From the NCBI GenBank assembly GCA_023135195.1, contig JAGLTQ010000100.1:43618-107617 (forward strand): a DNA stretch of 64,000 nucleotides, read 5' to 3'. Within the stretch, counting starts at the first letter, position 1, and the number at the start of each line of letters is the position of its first letter. Under the pieces are notes generated by a model. That model saw nothing but the letters and a program-made list of their open reading frames with translations. It did no database searches and was not told where the DNA came from. The translations under genes and the position numbers were made by a program. This stretch comes from Gammaproteobacteria bacterium (lineage in GTDB: Bacteria; Pseudomonadota; Gammaproteobacteria; UBA6429; Thiohalophilaceae). Of the stretch, positions 36,952 through 46,768 are shown one piece after another.

Positions 36952-38274
36952 TTACTTTTTAGTAAATAAAGCGATTGATTCAACATGTGCCGTATGCGGG
37001 AACATATCCATGATGCCTACTTTCTCCAGGGTGTATCCCATTTCATTAACCAGGGTGCCTGCATCCCGGGCTAATGTTGAAGGATTACAGGATACATAAA
37101 CAATGTGTTTAATATTCATTTTGGCAAGATAAGGCATCATCTCTTTTGCACCACTACGCGGAGGATCAAGTAAGAGCTTGTCGTAATCTTTTTTCAACCA
37201 GCTACAATCAGAAATATCTTCCATTAAGTTGGCAACATGTAAATCTGTATTGCCAATATCATTTTGTTCCGCATTTTTGTTTGCTCGCTTAATAAGTTCT
37301 GCATCACCTTCAACTCCGGTGATCTGTTTTGCGAAACGCGCCATCGGCAAGGTAAAGTTACCCAAGCCACAAAAAAGTTCTAATACCTTATCGTTATCAT
37401 TCAAATCTAATAACTCTAGCGCAAGCTTAATCATTTTTGGATTAATATCCTGATTAACCTGAGTGAAATCAGTTGGCTGAAAATCAAGAGTTACATTATA
37501 ATCTGGCAAACTATATTGTAAGCGTGGATTCTCTGGATACAGAGGCGTAACAGTATCAGGCCCCTTAGGTTGTAAATAAATCGCTATGCCTTCTTCTTTT
37601 GCATAGTTTATTAAATTTTCTTTATCATCATCCGTTAACTCAACTAAATTTCTAAAGACAAAAGCACTTATGGTATCTGCTATAGCAACTTCAATTTGTG
37701 CAATTTTTTCATAACAACTTAAACTACGAATTAATGTTGCAAAAGAGGTCAAACGCAAACCCGCATCCGGGTGTAATACCTCACATTGTTCTAATTCAGC
37801 CAGGTAAGGTGCACTACGTTCACGAAAACCAACCAGTACCTTTTCCTTTTTATAAACATACTTAACGCCTAAACGTGCTTTTCTTCGGTAGCCCCAGGGA
37901 TATGTAGTAACAGGTGGTAATACTTCATTCGCTTTTACTTTCCCTATATGTTCCAGGCCATCAAGCAAGACCTGTTGTTTTGCCTCAATCTGTTTTTCAC
38001 TACTCAAGTGCATAAAACTACAACCGCCACATACACCATAATGTTTACATTTAGGTTCAATCCGATCAGGTGATGCTTTAAGAACTTCCAATAAATATCC
38101 TTCATCATGTTTTTTCTTATGTGGACGAAAAGAAAAACGTACCTGTTCACCCGGTAAAGCACCGCTGACAAAAATAACTTTTCCATCAACACGACAAATA
38201 CCTTTTCCATCGTGACTTAAAGATTCTACTATCGCTTCATGTTCCTGCAACGGTTTTTGTTTTCTTCTACGCAT
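36952..38274 (-). CDS. rlmD: 23S rRNA (uracil-1939-C5)-methyltransferase RlmD
   Basis: 440 residues. N-terminal TRAM domain (VESLSHDGKGICRVDGKVIFV), an iron-sulfur motif with CKHYGVCGGCSFMH, then the SAM-dependent methyltransferase with LELFCGLGNFTLPMA, LLLDPPRSGA, and the catalytic VSCNPSTLARD. All catalytic elements are present. The enzyme modifies 23S rRNA with SAM. Upstream is a 237-bp gap with a repeat element; downstream are the CYTH, YkuD and lipoprotein genes, likely co-transcribed. Confidence 0.96.
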   Translation of the reverse strand: MRRRKQKPLQEHEAIVESLSHDGKGICRVDGKVIFVSGALPGEQVRFSFRPHKKKHDEGYLLEVLKASPDRIEPKCKHYGVCGGCSFMHLSSEKQIEAKQQVLLDGLEHIGKVKANEVLPPVTTYPWGYRRKARLGVKYVYKKEKVLVGFRERSAPYLAELEQCEVLHPDAGLRLTSFATLIRSLSCYEKIAQIEVAIADTISAFVFRNLVELTDDDKENLINYAKEEGIAIYLQPKGPDTVTPLYPENPRLQYSLPDYNVTLDFQPTDFTQVNQDINPKMIKLALELLDLNDNDKVLELFCGLGNFTLPMARFAKQITGVEGDAELIKRANKNAEQNDIGNTDLHVANLMEDISDCSWLKKDYDKLLLDPPRSGAKEMMPYLAKMNIKHIVYVSCNPSTLARDAGTLVNEMGYTLEKVGIMDMFPHTAHVESIALFTKK

Positions 38275-38362
38275 TTAAATTAATTTTTCCGTGGTAAATT
38301 AAAAGTTTAAGGTATATGTTCTTATCTATGTAGCAAAATAAGTAAATACGAGTACTAAGTCA

Positions 38363-38477
38363 GGCTATGAAATGGGGGAAGTTAAATAAAGACCGTCTGC
38401 TGCAAGGATGCAGCAGACGAGCAGCCAAGGACGGCATGTTTTGCGCGTCTTGATTTGACTTCCCTCATTTCATAGCC
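38363..38477. repeat. nested inverted-repeat element between rlmD and cysM
   Basis: Outer arms GGCTATGAAATGGGGGAAGT and, inverted, GGCTATGAAATGAGGGAAGT (19 of 20) enclose a perfect inner hairpin CGTCTGCTGC / GCAGCAGACG with a 6-base loop (38394-38419). No ORF. It fills about half of the gap between the two genes. Confidence 0.75.
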
Positions 38478-38511
38478 GGTTATTTCTAAATATTCTAAAA
38501 CGATACAACTT

Positions 38512-39435
38512 TTATGATGGGAAAATATCAGTTGATAAGTACCGATCACCTCGGTCACAAATAATCGTAACAATCACTGCATTCTCAACCTGAGATGAAA
38601 GTTTTAATGCAGCAGCCACTGCTCCACCGGAAGAAACCCCGCAAAATATGCCTTCTTCACTTGCCAGTTTTAACGTCGTTGTTTCAGCATCTTCCTGCCC
38701 CATGTCCATGGTCATATCAACACGGCTAGCTTCAAAAATTTTAGGCAAGTATTCAGGTGTCCAACGACGAATGCCAGGAATGGATGCCCCCTCTTCTGGC
38801 TGCACGCCAACAATTTGGATTTCCGGATTTTGCTCTTTTAAATAACGTGACGTTCCCATGATAGTGCCCGTTGTACCCATGGCACTGACAAAATGAGTGA
38901 TTTTGCCCTTGGTATCTCGCCAGATTTCAGGCCCTGTCGTATCGTAATGCGCACATGGATTATCGGGGTTGGAGAACTGATCCAGTACCTTGCCCTTTCC
39001 TTCTTCCTGCATTTGCAAAGCAAGATCACGGGCACCTTCCATGCCTTGCTTCTGAGTAACCAGTACCAATTCAGCACCATAACTGCGCATAGAGGCACGC
39101 CGTTCAATACTCATGTTATCAGGCATAACTAATATCATTTGGTAACCCTTAATTGCTGCAACCATAGCAAGAGCAATGCCGGTATTACCACTTGTTGCCT
39201 CAATAAGAGTATCTCCGGGAGCAATCTCGCCACGAGATTCGGCATGCTGAATCATGCTAAGTGCAGGGCGATCTTTTACAGAACCGGCCGGGTTATTGCC
39301 CTCTAATTTGACCAAAATTGTATTACTCGTCTTGCCGGGTAAACGTTGCAGTCGTACTAATGGTGTATTACCAACAAAAAATTCAATTGTTGGAAAAATT
39401 GTATCGCCAGAGACTGTATTATCGGTAGAATTCAT
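38512..39435 (-). CDS. cysM: cysteine synthase B
   Basis: 307 residues. PLP lysine in NPAGSVKDRPALSM; substrate loop EATSGNTGIALAM; PLP phosphate loop SAMGTTGTIMGTSRYL; C-terminal SGGAVAAAL. CysM-type features: the motif NNPAGSVKDR and the shorter C-terminus compared with CysK. It makes cysteine from O-acetylserine and sulfide or thiosulfate. The stop codon lies 35 bases from the nested repeat. Monocistronic on the minus strand with HPt gene divergent. Confidence 0.95.
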   Translation of the reverse strand: MNSTDNTVSGDTIFPTIEFFVGNTPLVRLQRLPGKTSNTILVKLEGNNPAGSVKDRPALSMIQHAESRGEIAPGDTLIEATSGNTGIALAMVAAIKGYQMILVMPDNMSIERRASMRSYGAELVLVTQKQGMEGARDLALQMQEEGKGKVLDQFSNPDNPCAHYDTTGPEIWRDTKGKITHFVSAMGTTGTIMGTSRYLKEQNPEIQIVGVQPEEGASIPGIRRWTPEYLPKIFEASRVDMTMDMGQEDAETTTLKLASEEGIFCGVSSGGAVAAALKLSSQVENAVIVTIICDRGDRYLSTDIFPS

Positions 39436-39585
39436 TAAATATTACTCATATTAAGTCGTAAGAGGTCAGATTTAGAATAAGCCCCATTTTATAATAATTT
39501 GGTATGTATTTGCACTAAACCTTATATCAACAGTACACTTAATCATATATACAGTCCGTTAATAATAAATAAACAATAACTTACA

Positions 39586-39954
39586 ATGATAAAAATACTG
39601 GATATTCAACGATCTATCACTGCTGCAAATGGAAATGTCTCTTTAGCTAAAGATCTTTTTACTATGTTGCTCGACGACCTTGATATAAGACAACAACAAA
39701 TTGAAAACAGCTTTCAAGCAGATGATATGGTAATGCTTGAAGAGCATATTCATAAACTTTACGGTGCAACGGCATATTGTATTGTCCCAAAATTAAGGCA
39801 AAGTACTGAAATACTGGAAGGTCTATTGAGGCAAAAAGATTATTCTCAACTCAAAAAATTTGTTGAACAAGTATTACAGGAAATCCAGCTATTAATTAGC
39901 AATGGTCCTGATTATATTGAACAAAACTGGCTTGAATTTCAAACTACCAACTGA
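39586..39954 (+). CDS. orphan histidine phosphotransfer (HPt) protein
   Basis: 122 residues, one HPt domain. The phospho-acceptor motif is HIHKLYGATAYCIVPKLRQS with H56 in the HKLxG pattern; the following AYCIVPKLR closely resembles the HPt of BarA-type hybrid kinases. No kinase or receiver gene flanks it: neighbours are cysM (divergent) and acpS (convergent, 2-base gap). It may serve the hybrid kinase at 26-29 kb or a distant BarA lacking its own HPt. That is inference. Confidence 0.85.
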   Translation: MIKILDIQRSITAANGNVSLAKDLFTMLLDDLDIRQQQIENSFQADDMVMLEEHIHKLYGATAYCIVPKLRQSTEILEGLLRQKDYSQLKKFVEQVLQEIQLLISNGPDYIEQNWLEFQTTN

Positions 39955-39956
39955 AT

Positions 39957-40334
39957 TCACAAAACCAATGTCACAAACGCCACCGCATAATCACGTTCAT
40001 CCGCTAAGCTTAAGTGTGTTTGTTTTATTTTTTTATCAAGTAAAAATTTTTCTGCAATATCTAAAAAGGCTAAAATAGGTTTACCTGCATCATCGTGTTC
40101 TACTCCAATATGATGCAAGGATAAACCACCACTAAACCCTGTGCCCATTGCTTTTGCTGTTGCTTCTTTAGCGGCAAAGCGTTTTGCTAAAAATGCAGCT
40201 TTATCATTTTTATCTTTAAACTCATCAAATTCTGAATCGGTGAGAATACGCCGTGCAAATTTATCACCGTATTTATCCAGATTTTCATGCATACGATTAA
40301 TATGAACAATATCGGTACCTATACCGTAGATCAT
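39957..40334 (-). CDS. acpS: holo-[acyl-carrier-protein] synthase
   Basis: 125 residues. Motifs GIGTDIVHINRM (metal-binding Asp) and FAAKEATAKAMGTGF (metal-binding Glu). It transfers phosphopantetheine from CoA to acyl carrier protein. Last gene of the lepB-rnc-era-recO-pdxJ-acpS cluster, 10 bases after pdxJ. Confidence 0.96.
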   Translation of the reverse strand: MIYGIGTDIVHINRMHENLDKYGDKFARRILTDSEFDEFKDKNDKAAFLAKRFAAKEATAKAMGTGFSGGLSLHHIGVEHDDAGKPILAFLDIAEKFLLDKKIKQTHLSLADERDYAVAFVTLVL

Positions 40335-40344
40335 ATCGCTATCT

Positions 40345-41085
40345 TCATAATCGAGCAGAATCCATTAACGCTTTCATTTCTTTTACTGCTGCATCAAGGC
40401 CGGTGAAAATACTGCGTGCAATAATGGAATGCCCAATATTTAATTCTTGAATGGATTCGATAACGGCAATTTCTTTAACATTATGATAATGTAAGCCATG
40501 ACCGGCGTTCACATGTAAGCCGGCACTGTCTGCAAATTCAACGGCTTCTATAATACGCTGGTATTCTTTTTCTTTATCATAAGTCGTTTTAGCATCGGCA
40601 AAATGCCCTGTATGTATTTCAATAACGGGGGCACCACATTCTGCAGCTGCTTCAATTTGTTTTTTATCTGCATCGATAAAAAGTGACACTCTTATATTTC
40701 TATCAGCTAAACGTGAACAGGCTTCTTTCATTTTCAACATTTGACCGGCAACATCAAGTCCACCTTCAGTGGTTAACTCTTCACGTTTCTCCGGCACCAG
40801 GCAGCAATCTTCAGGTTTTATTTTTTCTGCATAACTGAGCATTTCATCCGTTACTGCCATTTCAAGATTCATTCGCGTTTGTAAAATACCTCTAAACATT
40901 TCGACATCACGTTCCTGGATATGACGCCTGTCTTCACGTAAATGAAGAGTAATTGCATCTGCACCCGCTTGCTCTGCAACTAATGCGGCTTGAACAGGTT
41001 CAGGGTAAATAGTGCCACGAGACTGACGTAGAGTAGCAACATGGTCGATATTTACACCAAGTAGTATTTTATTAATTTTATTCAT
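40345..41085 (-). CDS. pdxJ: pyridoxine 5'-phosphate synthase
   Basis: 246 residues, TIM-barrel enzyme of the DXP-dependent vitamin B6 route. Signature [16 protein letters not shown] at the start, [11 protein letters not shown], and [10 protein letters not shown] near the end. It condenses 1-deoxyxylulose phosphate with amino-acetone phosphate. Its start overlaps recO by 4 bases. Confidence 0.97.
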   Translation of the reverse strand: MNKINKILLGVNIDHVATLRQSRGTIYPEPVQAALVAEQAGADAITLHLREDRRHIQERDVEMFRGILQTRMNLEMAVTDEMLSYAEKIKPEDCCLVPEKREELTTEGGLDVAGQMLKMKEACSRLADRNIRVSLFIDADKKQIEAAAECGAPVIEIHTGHFADAKTTYDKEKEYQRIIEAVEFADSAGLHVNAGHGLHYHNVKEIAVIESIQELNIGHSIIARSIFTGLDAAVKEMKALMDSARL

Positions 41086-41810
41086 AATGGTTTATACCAA
41101 TGTAAACTTCTTGTTTTAAGTGGTTTATCACCTAAGTGGTGACTTAATATTATACGCATAAGTTGCTTAGCTTCTTTTTGACTTTGTGGACAACTAAATT
41201 TTTCAGCAGACAAATCAAATAAAGTTTGCCCTGATATAATAAATTCTCCTTCAGTATTATTATTTTTAATACTTACAGGTCCTTTCTCAAGATCATAATA
41301 ATATTTTTCATCTATGGCTAAAGCGACTCCGGTATCAGATTCAACATCTAAATTCAGGCCATAACCAATTTCAGCCAAGAGATATTTCTCAAATCGCCTA
41401 AGTACTAATTCGTCGTTATCTTTGAGAAAGCTTTCTAATGTATTTTTATATATTTCAAATAACTCAGGATGTGGATCATGCTGAGTCATTAACCGTTGTA
41501 ATAATTCATTAATGTAATATGCACTCATCACCTGCTTACCTGACAGGTGAATTGTACTTTTAACTGACTCTGCTCCAGTCAGGGTTTGCACATCACCTTT
41601 TCCTGACCATGATATAAGCAATGGCGAAAAAGGTTGAAGTATTCCCTGCAATTTTGACCTTGGTGAGCGAGCCCCCTTGGCAACTAACGTTACTCTTCCA
41701 TAATCCAGAGAAAAAACATCTAATAAGCGACTGGTATCACGAAAATCCCGGCCATGTAATATAAAGGCAGATTGTAAACTAATGCGGTGACTTTGATGAC
41801 TCACTCTCAT
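41082..41810 (-). CDS. recO: DNA repair protein RecO
   Basis: 242 residues. N-terminal OB fold ([35 protein letters not shown]) and a helical C-terminal domain. RecO loads RecA with RecR and anneals single strands. As in most Gammaproteobacteria, no four-cysteine zinc site is visible. Tightly packed between era (6-base gap) and pdxJ (overlap). Confidence 0.94.
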   Translation of the reverse strand: MRVSHQSHRISLQSAFILHGRDFRDTSRLLDVFSLDYGRVTLVAKGARSPRSKLQGILQPFSPLLISWSGKGDVQTLTGAESVKSTIHLSGKQVMSAYYINELLQRLMTQHDPHPELFEIYKNTLESFLKDNDELVLRRFEKYLLAEIGYGLNLDVESDTGVALAIDEKYYYDLEKGPVSIKNNNTEGEFIISGQTLFDLSAEKFSCPQSQKEAKQLMRIILSHHLGDKPLKTRSLHWYKPL

Positions 41811-41816
41811 TCACAC

Positions 41817-42725
41817 TTAATAATCGTCAATATAACCCAGACTATTTAATGCTCTTTCATCATCTGACCAACCACTTTTCACCTTGACCCATAACTGTAA
41901 GAACACTTTTTGCTGAAACAGCTTTTCCATATCAATACGTGCTTTTGTACCCATATCTTTAAGCTTGCTGCCATTTTTACCAATAATGATTGCTTTTTGA
42001 TTTTCTCGTTCCACCCAAATAATTGCAGCGATATCAAGCAGCTTTTTATCTTGAGTAAACTTTTCAATTTCAACTGTCAAATTATATGGAAGTTCCTGAG
42101 TAAGATTACGCGTGAGTTTTTCACGAATAATTTCAGCGGCCAGAAAACGTGAACTACGATCGGTTATTTGATCTTCATCGTAGAAAGCTTCTGAGAGGGG
42201 TAAATAATCTAAAATTATTTTTTCAAAGCCCTCAATATTATCCCCTTTCATTGCTGATACAGGAATAATATCTGCAAACTCATATTTATCTTTAATTTTT
42301 TCAATAAAAGGTAATAGGTCTTCTTTTTTCTTTATTAAATCAACCTTATTAACCGCAAGTACAACCGGGGTTGATATATTTTGCAGACGGTTAATTACCA
42401 GCTCATCTTCATCCGTCCATCTCATTGCATCTACTAATAATACAATGACATCTACATCTTTAAAACTCGCACCTGCAGTACGATTCATATATCGGTTCAT
42501 TGCTTTTTTTTCATTGTCATGGATACCCGGAGTATCAACATAAACAATTTGCGCAGAATCTGTTGTTTTAATTCCTAGAATACGGTGACGCGTTGTTTGT
42601 GGACGATGAGAGGTAATACTGATTTTTTGCCCAAGAACATAATTCATTAAGGTTGATTTACCCACATTAGGCCGACCAATTAATGCGACATAACCACAAC
42701 GAAAATCTTTTTTTGTATTATTCAT
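41817..42725 (-). CDS. era: GTPase Era
   Basis: 302 residues. G1 GRPNVGKSTL, G3 VDTPGIH, G4 NKVD and G5 SAM, then a C-terminal KH RNA-binding domain with AIIIGKNGSKLKDMG. Era assists 30S ribosome maturation at the 3' end of 16S rRNA. Overlaps the end of rnc by 8 bases, matching the conserved rnc-era pair. Confidence 0.98.
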   Translation of the reverse strand: MNNTKKDFRCGYVALIGRPNVGKSTLMNYVLGQKISITSHRPQTTRHRILGIKTTDSAQIVYVDTPGIHDNEKKAMNRYMNRTAGASFKDVDVIVLLVDAMRWTDEDELVINRLQNISTPVVLAVNKVDLIKKKEDLLPFIEKIKDKYEFADIIPVSAMKGDNIEGFEKIILDYLPLSEAFYDEDQITDRSSRFLAAEIIREKLTRNLTQELPYNLTVEIEKFTQDKKLLDIAAIIWVERENQKAIIIGKNGSKLKDMGTKARIDMEKLFQQKVFLQLWVKVKSGWSDDERALNSLGYIDDY

Positions 42726-43404
42726 AAATAAGGGTAACTAATGCTTTTTCTGCTGCTGCTTGCTCGGCCTTGCGTCTACTCGCACCTGTTGCAACAACAT
42801 GGTTAGGGTAGCCGACAATAGAACAAGAAACTTTAAAGGTTTGTAAGTGTTCTTTTCCTGATATAGAAACAACACTATACGTAGGTAACTGTAAATTTTT
42901 AGATTGAAGGTATTCTTGTAAACGAGTTTTAGGATCTTTTAATACACCACCCGGTTCACATTTATCAAGTCGAGTTTTAAATATGGACAGGATAATTTTC
43001 TCAACTTGCTGAATACCCGACTCCACTCGTGAATCAAGGTAGATGGCACCAATAATAGCTTCTACCGCATCTGCCAGTGTTGATGCACGACGATAGCCAC
43101 CACTTTTTAATTCACCGGAGCCTAACTTAATAAACTCACCCAGGCTAAGTTCAACCGCAATTTCGCTGAGTGTGTCACCTTTCACTAAACTTGAGCGAAG
43201 ACGTGTTAATACACCTTCTTTTTCGTTGGGAAAACGATTAAATAGTTCGCTACTAATAACCATTCCCAAAATAGAATCTCCCAGAAACTCGAGTCGTTCG
43301 TTGTTTCTCGACCCTATACTTCTGTGGGTCAAAGCTAAAGATAAGAGGCTCTCATCTTTAAAACGATAATCAATAATCTGAGAAACTTTTTCAAGTTGGT
43401 TCAA
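42718..43404 (-). CDS. rnc: ribonuclease III
   Basis: 228 residues. RNase III signature ERLEFLGDSILG with catalytic acidic residues, second acidic site in VEAIIGAIYLD, and a C-terminal double-stranded RNA-binding domain ending with the GASRRKAEQAAAEKAL helix. It processes rRNA precursors. Overlaps both neighbours (4 and 8 bases). Confidence 0.98.
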   Translation of the reverse strand: MNQLEKVSQIIDYRFKDESLLSLALTHRSIGSRNNERLEFLGDSILGMVISSELFNRFPNEKEGVLTRLRSSLVKGDTLSEIAVELSLGEFIKLGSGELKSGGYRRASTLADAVEAIIGAIYLDSRVESGIQQVEKIILSIFKTRLDKCEPGGVLKDPKTRLQEYLQSKNLQLPTYSVVSISGKEHLQTFKVSCSIVGYPNHVVATGASRRKAEQAAAEKALVTLIYE

Positions 43405-43775
43405 ATGGCCGGCGCCTCGACACTCTTTTTAAAGCTAATAATCACATCAAGATTACCAAACATTGGTTTACGAACTTCATATTCAATATCGATGTAAACT
43501 ATGTTCTTAGCTCTCTCAACCAAAATATCTTCTTTAGTGACATCCGTCACCATATTTACATCCAGACGTTTTAAAATCATCTTAGCAATTTCATTGTTCG
43601 GTTTATCACCTAACCCACGCTCATCTTTCATAGCAGTTACGACATCACCAACCTTAAAGGCATCAAAATAAATTGGCATAATTTTGAGAAAAATTACTGC
43701 AATAAATGCGATAGCAACAAGCATCACCATAATACTAATGCCTGTTAAACCTTTTTGTTTATTCTTAGATTGCAT
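43401..43775 (-). CDS. DUF4845 domain-containing protein
   Basis: 124 residues from the ATG at 43775, supported by GGAGTT 6-11 bases upstream; the longer frame is unlikely. Basic start then one membrane helix at 8-28 (GLTGISIMVMLVAIAFIAV), then a small periplasmic domain with IYFDAFKVGDVV and a C-terminal ARNIVYIDIEYE-like segment. Function unknown; it is the standard gene between lepB and rnc. Confidence 0.88.
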   Translation of the reverse strand: MQSKNKQKGLTGISIMVMLVAIAFIAVIFLKIMPIYFDAFKVGDVVTAMKDERGLGDKPNNEIAKMILKRLDVNMVTDVTKEDILVERAKNIVYIDIEYEVRKPMFGNLDVIISFKKSVEAPAI

Positions 43776-43805
43776 TATTAACTCCTTTACTCTCAATAAA
43801 TGTTC

Positions 43806-44594
43806 TTACTGAATTACTGTTCCAACCCTGTGCCATTTTGGCCAATTTCCCCATTCCCAGCTCATCCAGACGAAAAAAGCCCGTCCAACCAGGTTTTCAT
43901 CCGGTACAAATCCCCAAAAACGACTATCACGGCTATTATCGCGATTATCGCCCATAACAAAATAACTTTTAGCGGGCACTTTTATCACAAAATCAGATGC
44001 AGCCTGAGAATCGCTTACTAAAATATCGTGATTTATCTCAGGATCAGGCAGTTTTTCATCCAAACGCCTAAAATTATAATAACCAAAAGGATAATCCCCT
44101 TTTGGCTGCTGTCCTGCTATTTTTCCGTTTATATACAATACCTTATTATAGTATCCAATTTCATCCCCAGGCACACCAATTACACGTTTAATGTAGTCAA
44201 TGGAAGGATTTTCCGGATAACGAAACACCACAACATCCCCCCTTTCCGGGTTACCCAGATCAATAATTTTCTTGTTTATGACAGGGATTCGAACCCCATA
44301 GTTGAATTTACTAACAAGAATAAAATCACCAATTTCCAGTGTCGGTAACATTGAACCGGATGGAATTCTAAAAGGTTCTGCAATAAATCCTCTTAGAATA
44401 AAAACAATAAGCACGACAGGAAAGATAAACCGTGCAAATTCAACCATTGCAGGCTCATTAGTGACATCACTTCTTTGGTCATGAATTATGTCTTTCGCGT
44501 TTCTTTTCGGTGCAAAAAGCCAGGCATCTATTGCCCAAATACTGCCTGAAATTAAAACGACAATGGCAAGCACAAGTGAAAAATCAATATTCAT
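43806..44594 (-). CDS. lepB: signal peptidase I
   Basis: 262 residues. Two N-terminal membrane helices (about 5-22 and 55-75), catalytic serine in [11 protein letters not shown], catalytic lysine in [12 protein letters not shown], and box [15 protein letters not shown]. It removes signal peptides on the outer face of the inner membrane. Starts within the end of lepA (4-base overlap). Confidence 0.98.
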   Translation of the reverse strand: MNIDFSLVLAIVVLISGSIWAIDAWLFAPKRNAKDIIHDQRSDVTNEPAMVEFARFIFPVVLIVFILRGFIAEPFRIPSGSMLPTLEIGDFILVSKFNYGVRIPVINKKIIDLGNPERGDVVVFRYPENPSIDYIKRVIGVPGDEIGYYNKVLYINGKIAGQQPKGDYPFGYYNFRRLDEKLPDPEINHDILVSDSQAASDFVIKVPAKSYFVMGDNRDNSRDSRFWGFVPDENLVGRAFFVWMSWEWGNWPKWHRVGTVIQ

Positions 44595-46417
44595 TTACCT
44601 TTTCCTGTATTTAAAACGGCAAGAAACGCTTCTTGTGGAATCTCAACGCTACCCACCTGTTTCATTCTGCGTTTACCCGCTTTTTGTTTTTCTAATAATT
44701 TCTTCTTACGTGTAATATCACCACCATAACATTTGGCTGTCACATTTTTACGTAATGCTTTAACATTTGTTCGTGCAATAATTTTTGCACCAATTGTAGC
44801 CTGGATAGCAACATCAAACATTTGTCTTGGGATAATCTCTTTCATACGTTCTGTTAAATCACGACCTCGCGAGATGGATTGATCTCGATGAACAATAATC
44901 GATAAAGCATCCACTTTTTCACCATTGATCATGATATCCAGCTTAACCAGATCTGCTGCCTGGAAGCGAACAAACTCATAATCCATTGAAGCATAACCAC
45001 GACTGGTAGATTTAAGTCGGTCAAAGAAATCCAGTACAATTTCATTCATTGGCATTTCGTATGATATGGAAACCTGGTTACCAAGGTACTGCATGTTTTT
45101 TTGTACACCACGTTTTTCAATACAAAGTGTAATAACATTACCTACATACTCATGTGGTACCAAAATATTAGCCACAACAATCGGTTCACGAATTTCATTT
45201 ATAAAATTGGGTTCTGGCAGTTGCGCAGGATTCTCAATTTTAAAAACTTCACCTTTGCTGTTTTCAATCTCAAAAACAACAGTTGGCGCGGTGGTAATCA
45301 GATTAAGATCATATTCACGTTCAAGTCGTTCCTGAATGATCTCCATGTGCAACAAACCGAGGAAACCACAACGGAAACCAAAACCTAACGCGGTTGATGT
45401 TTCTGGCTCATAAAATAGAGCAGCATCATTAAGCCTTAACTTACCCAAAGCTTCTCGCAGGTTCTCATAATCATCACCTGCAACAGGGAAAAGCCCTGAA
45501 AATACGCGAGGTTGAACTTGTTTAAACCCCGGCAAAACTTCATCAGCAGGTTTGTTTACCTCGGTAATCGTATCACCGACCGGAGCACCATCAATCTCTT
45601 TAATACCAGCAATAACGTAACCCACTTCACCGGCATCAAGTGAATCTAAATCTTCACGTTTTGGGGTAAAAATACCCACATGATCAACTAAATAATCACG
45701 ACCTGCTGACATAATCCGGATTTTTTTCTTTTTACGTAACTGGCCGTTCACTACACGAACTAAAGAAACAACACCCAGATAATTATCAAACCATGAATCA
45801 ATAATAAGAGCTTGCAACGGTGCATCTTTGTCACCTTTTGGCGCAGGTACAAGACGAACAATATCTTCTAATAAATCATCAATACCAATACCTGTTTTTG
45901 CAGATACCCGGGTTGCATCAGCGGCTTCAATACCAATAATTTCTTCAATTTCAAGACTGACACGTTCAGGTTCAGCAGCTGGAAGATCAATCTTATTTAA
46001 AACAGGAACAACTTCCAGACCTTGCTCAATCGCGGTATAGCAATTTGCTACACTTTGCGCTTCTACTCCCTGAGCGGCATCAACAACCAGTAAAGCCCCT
46101 TCGCAAGCGGCTAAAGAACGAGAAACTTCATACGAAAAATCGACATGTCCAGGTGTATCAATGAAGTTAAGCTGATACGTTTCACCATCTTTGGCCTTAT
46201 AATCCAGAGTCACACTTTGTGCTTTTATAGTAATACCGCGCTCACGTTCAATATCCATTGAATCCAGAACCTGGCTCTCCATTTCACGCTCAGTTAAGCC
46301 GCCGCACTTTTGAATAAAACGATCGGCAAGTGTCGATTTACCATGATCAATATGGGCAATAATTGAAAAATTTCGGATATGGCTTAAATCACTGCTTGAT
46401 TTACTGGAATCACTCAC
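44591..46417 (-). CDS. lepA: elongation factor 4 (LepA)
   Basis: 608 residues. GTPase motifs [15 protein letters not shown] and NKID; family-specific C-terminal domain with [12 protein letters not shown] and [24 protein letters not shown]. LepA aids ribosome assembly or back-translocation. It heads the lepA-lepB-DUF4845-rnc-era-recO-pdxJ-acpS cluster, separated from the glutaredoxin gene by a terminator. Confidence 0.98.
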   Translation of the reverse strand: MSDSSKSSSDLSHIRNFSIIAHIDHGKSTLADRFIQKCGGLTEREMESQVLDSMDIERERGITIKAQSVTLDYKAKDGETYQLNFIDTPGHVDFSYEVSRSLAACEGALLVVDAAQGVEAQSVANCYTAIEQGLEVVPVLNKIDLPAAEPERVSLEIEEIIGIEAADATRVSAKTGIGIDDLLEDIVRLVPAPKGDKDAPLQALIIDSWFDNYLGVVSLVRVVNGQLRKKKKIRIMSAGRDYLVDHVGIFTPKREDLDSLDAGEVGYVIAGIKEIDGAPVGDTITEVNKPADEVLPGFKQVQPRVFSGLFPVAGDDYENLREALGKLRLNDAALFYEPETSTALGFGFRCGFLGLLHMEIIQERLEREYDLNLITTAPTVVFEIENSKGEVFKIENPAQLPEPNFINEIREPIVVANILVPHEYVGNVITLCIEKRGVQKNMQYLGNQVSISYEMPMNEIVLDFFDRLKSTSRGYASMDYEFVRFQAADLVKLDIMINGEKVDALSIIVHRDQSISRGRDLTERMKEIIPRQMFDVAIQATIGAKIIARTNVKALRKNVTAKCYGGDITRKKKLLEKQKAGKRRMKQVGSVEIPQEAFLAVLNTGKGK

Positions 46418-46447
46418 TAGGGTTACTCACAAACTACCTCGTTAAAC

Positions 46448-46472
46448 ATAAAAAAGGCGCATTTAGCGCCTC
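46448..46472 (-). terminator. intrinsic terminator after the rpoE-degP-glutaredoxin operon
   Basis: On the minus strand the 6-bp stem AGGCGC / GCGCCT with a 5-base loop is followed by six T. It lies 26 bases after the glutaredoxin stop and before lepA, so it separates the two operons. Confidence 0.88.
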
Positions 46473-46497
46473 GAATTTGACCAAGATCTACAATCCG

Positions 46498-46758
46498 CTA
46501 GTTTAACGGATTTCCCAGCTCGCTTATATACTGTTGCAAAGCTTTTACATCAAGAAAATAATGGCAAATCTCCTTTTCACCGGCCTTAAGTACAGGTACC
46601 AAAGTGCCATATTGTTGTTCCAAATTACTATTATTATCGATGTAAACGATATCGAAAGATAAACCTGCTTCATCCAGATAAGCAGGAAGCAGGTTTTGCA
46701 TATCTTCACATAAATGGCAGCCTTCCCGGCTATACAATGTTAATTGACTCACGGGCAT
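46498..46758 (-). CDS. glutaredoxin family protein
   Basis: 86 residues. Thioredoxin-fold with the redox pair CHLC (SREGCHLCEDM) and the cis-proline of GTLVPVLK. DUF836-like glutaredoxins of this size act as thiol oxidoreductases of unknown partner. It lies 10 bases downstream of degP, as is common in this cluster. Confidence 0.9.
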   Translation of the reverse strand: MPVSQLTLYSREGCHLCEDMQNLLPAYLDEAGLSFDIVYIDNNSNLEQQYGTLVPVLKAGEKEICHYFLDVKALQQYISELGNPLN

Positions 46759-46768
46759 TTAGTGAAGG

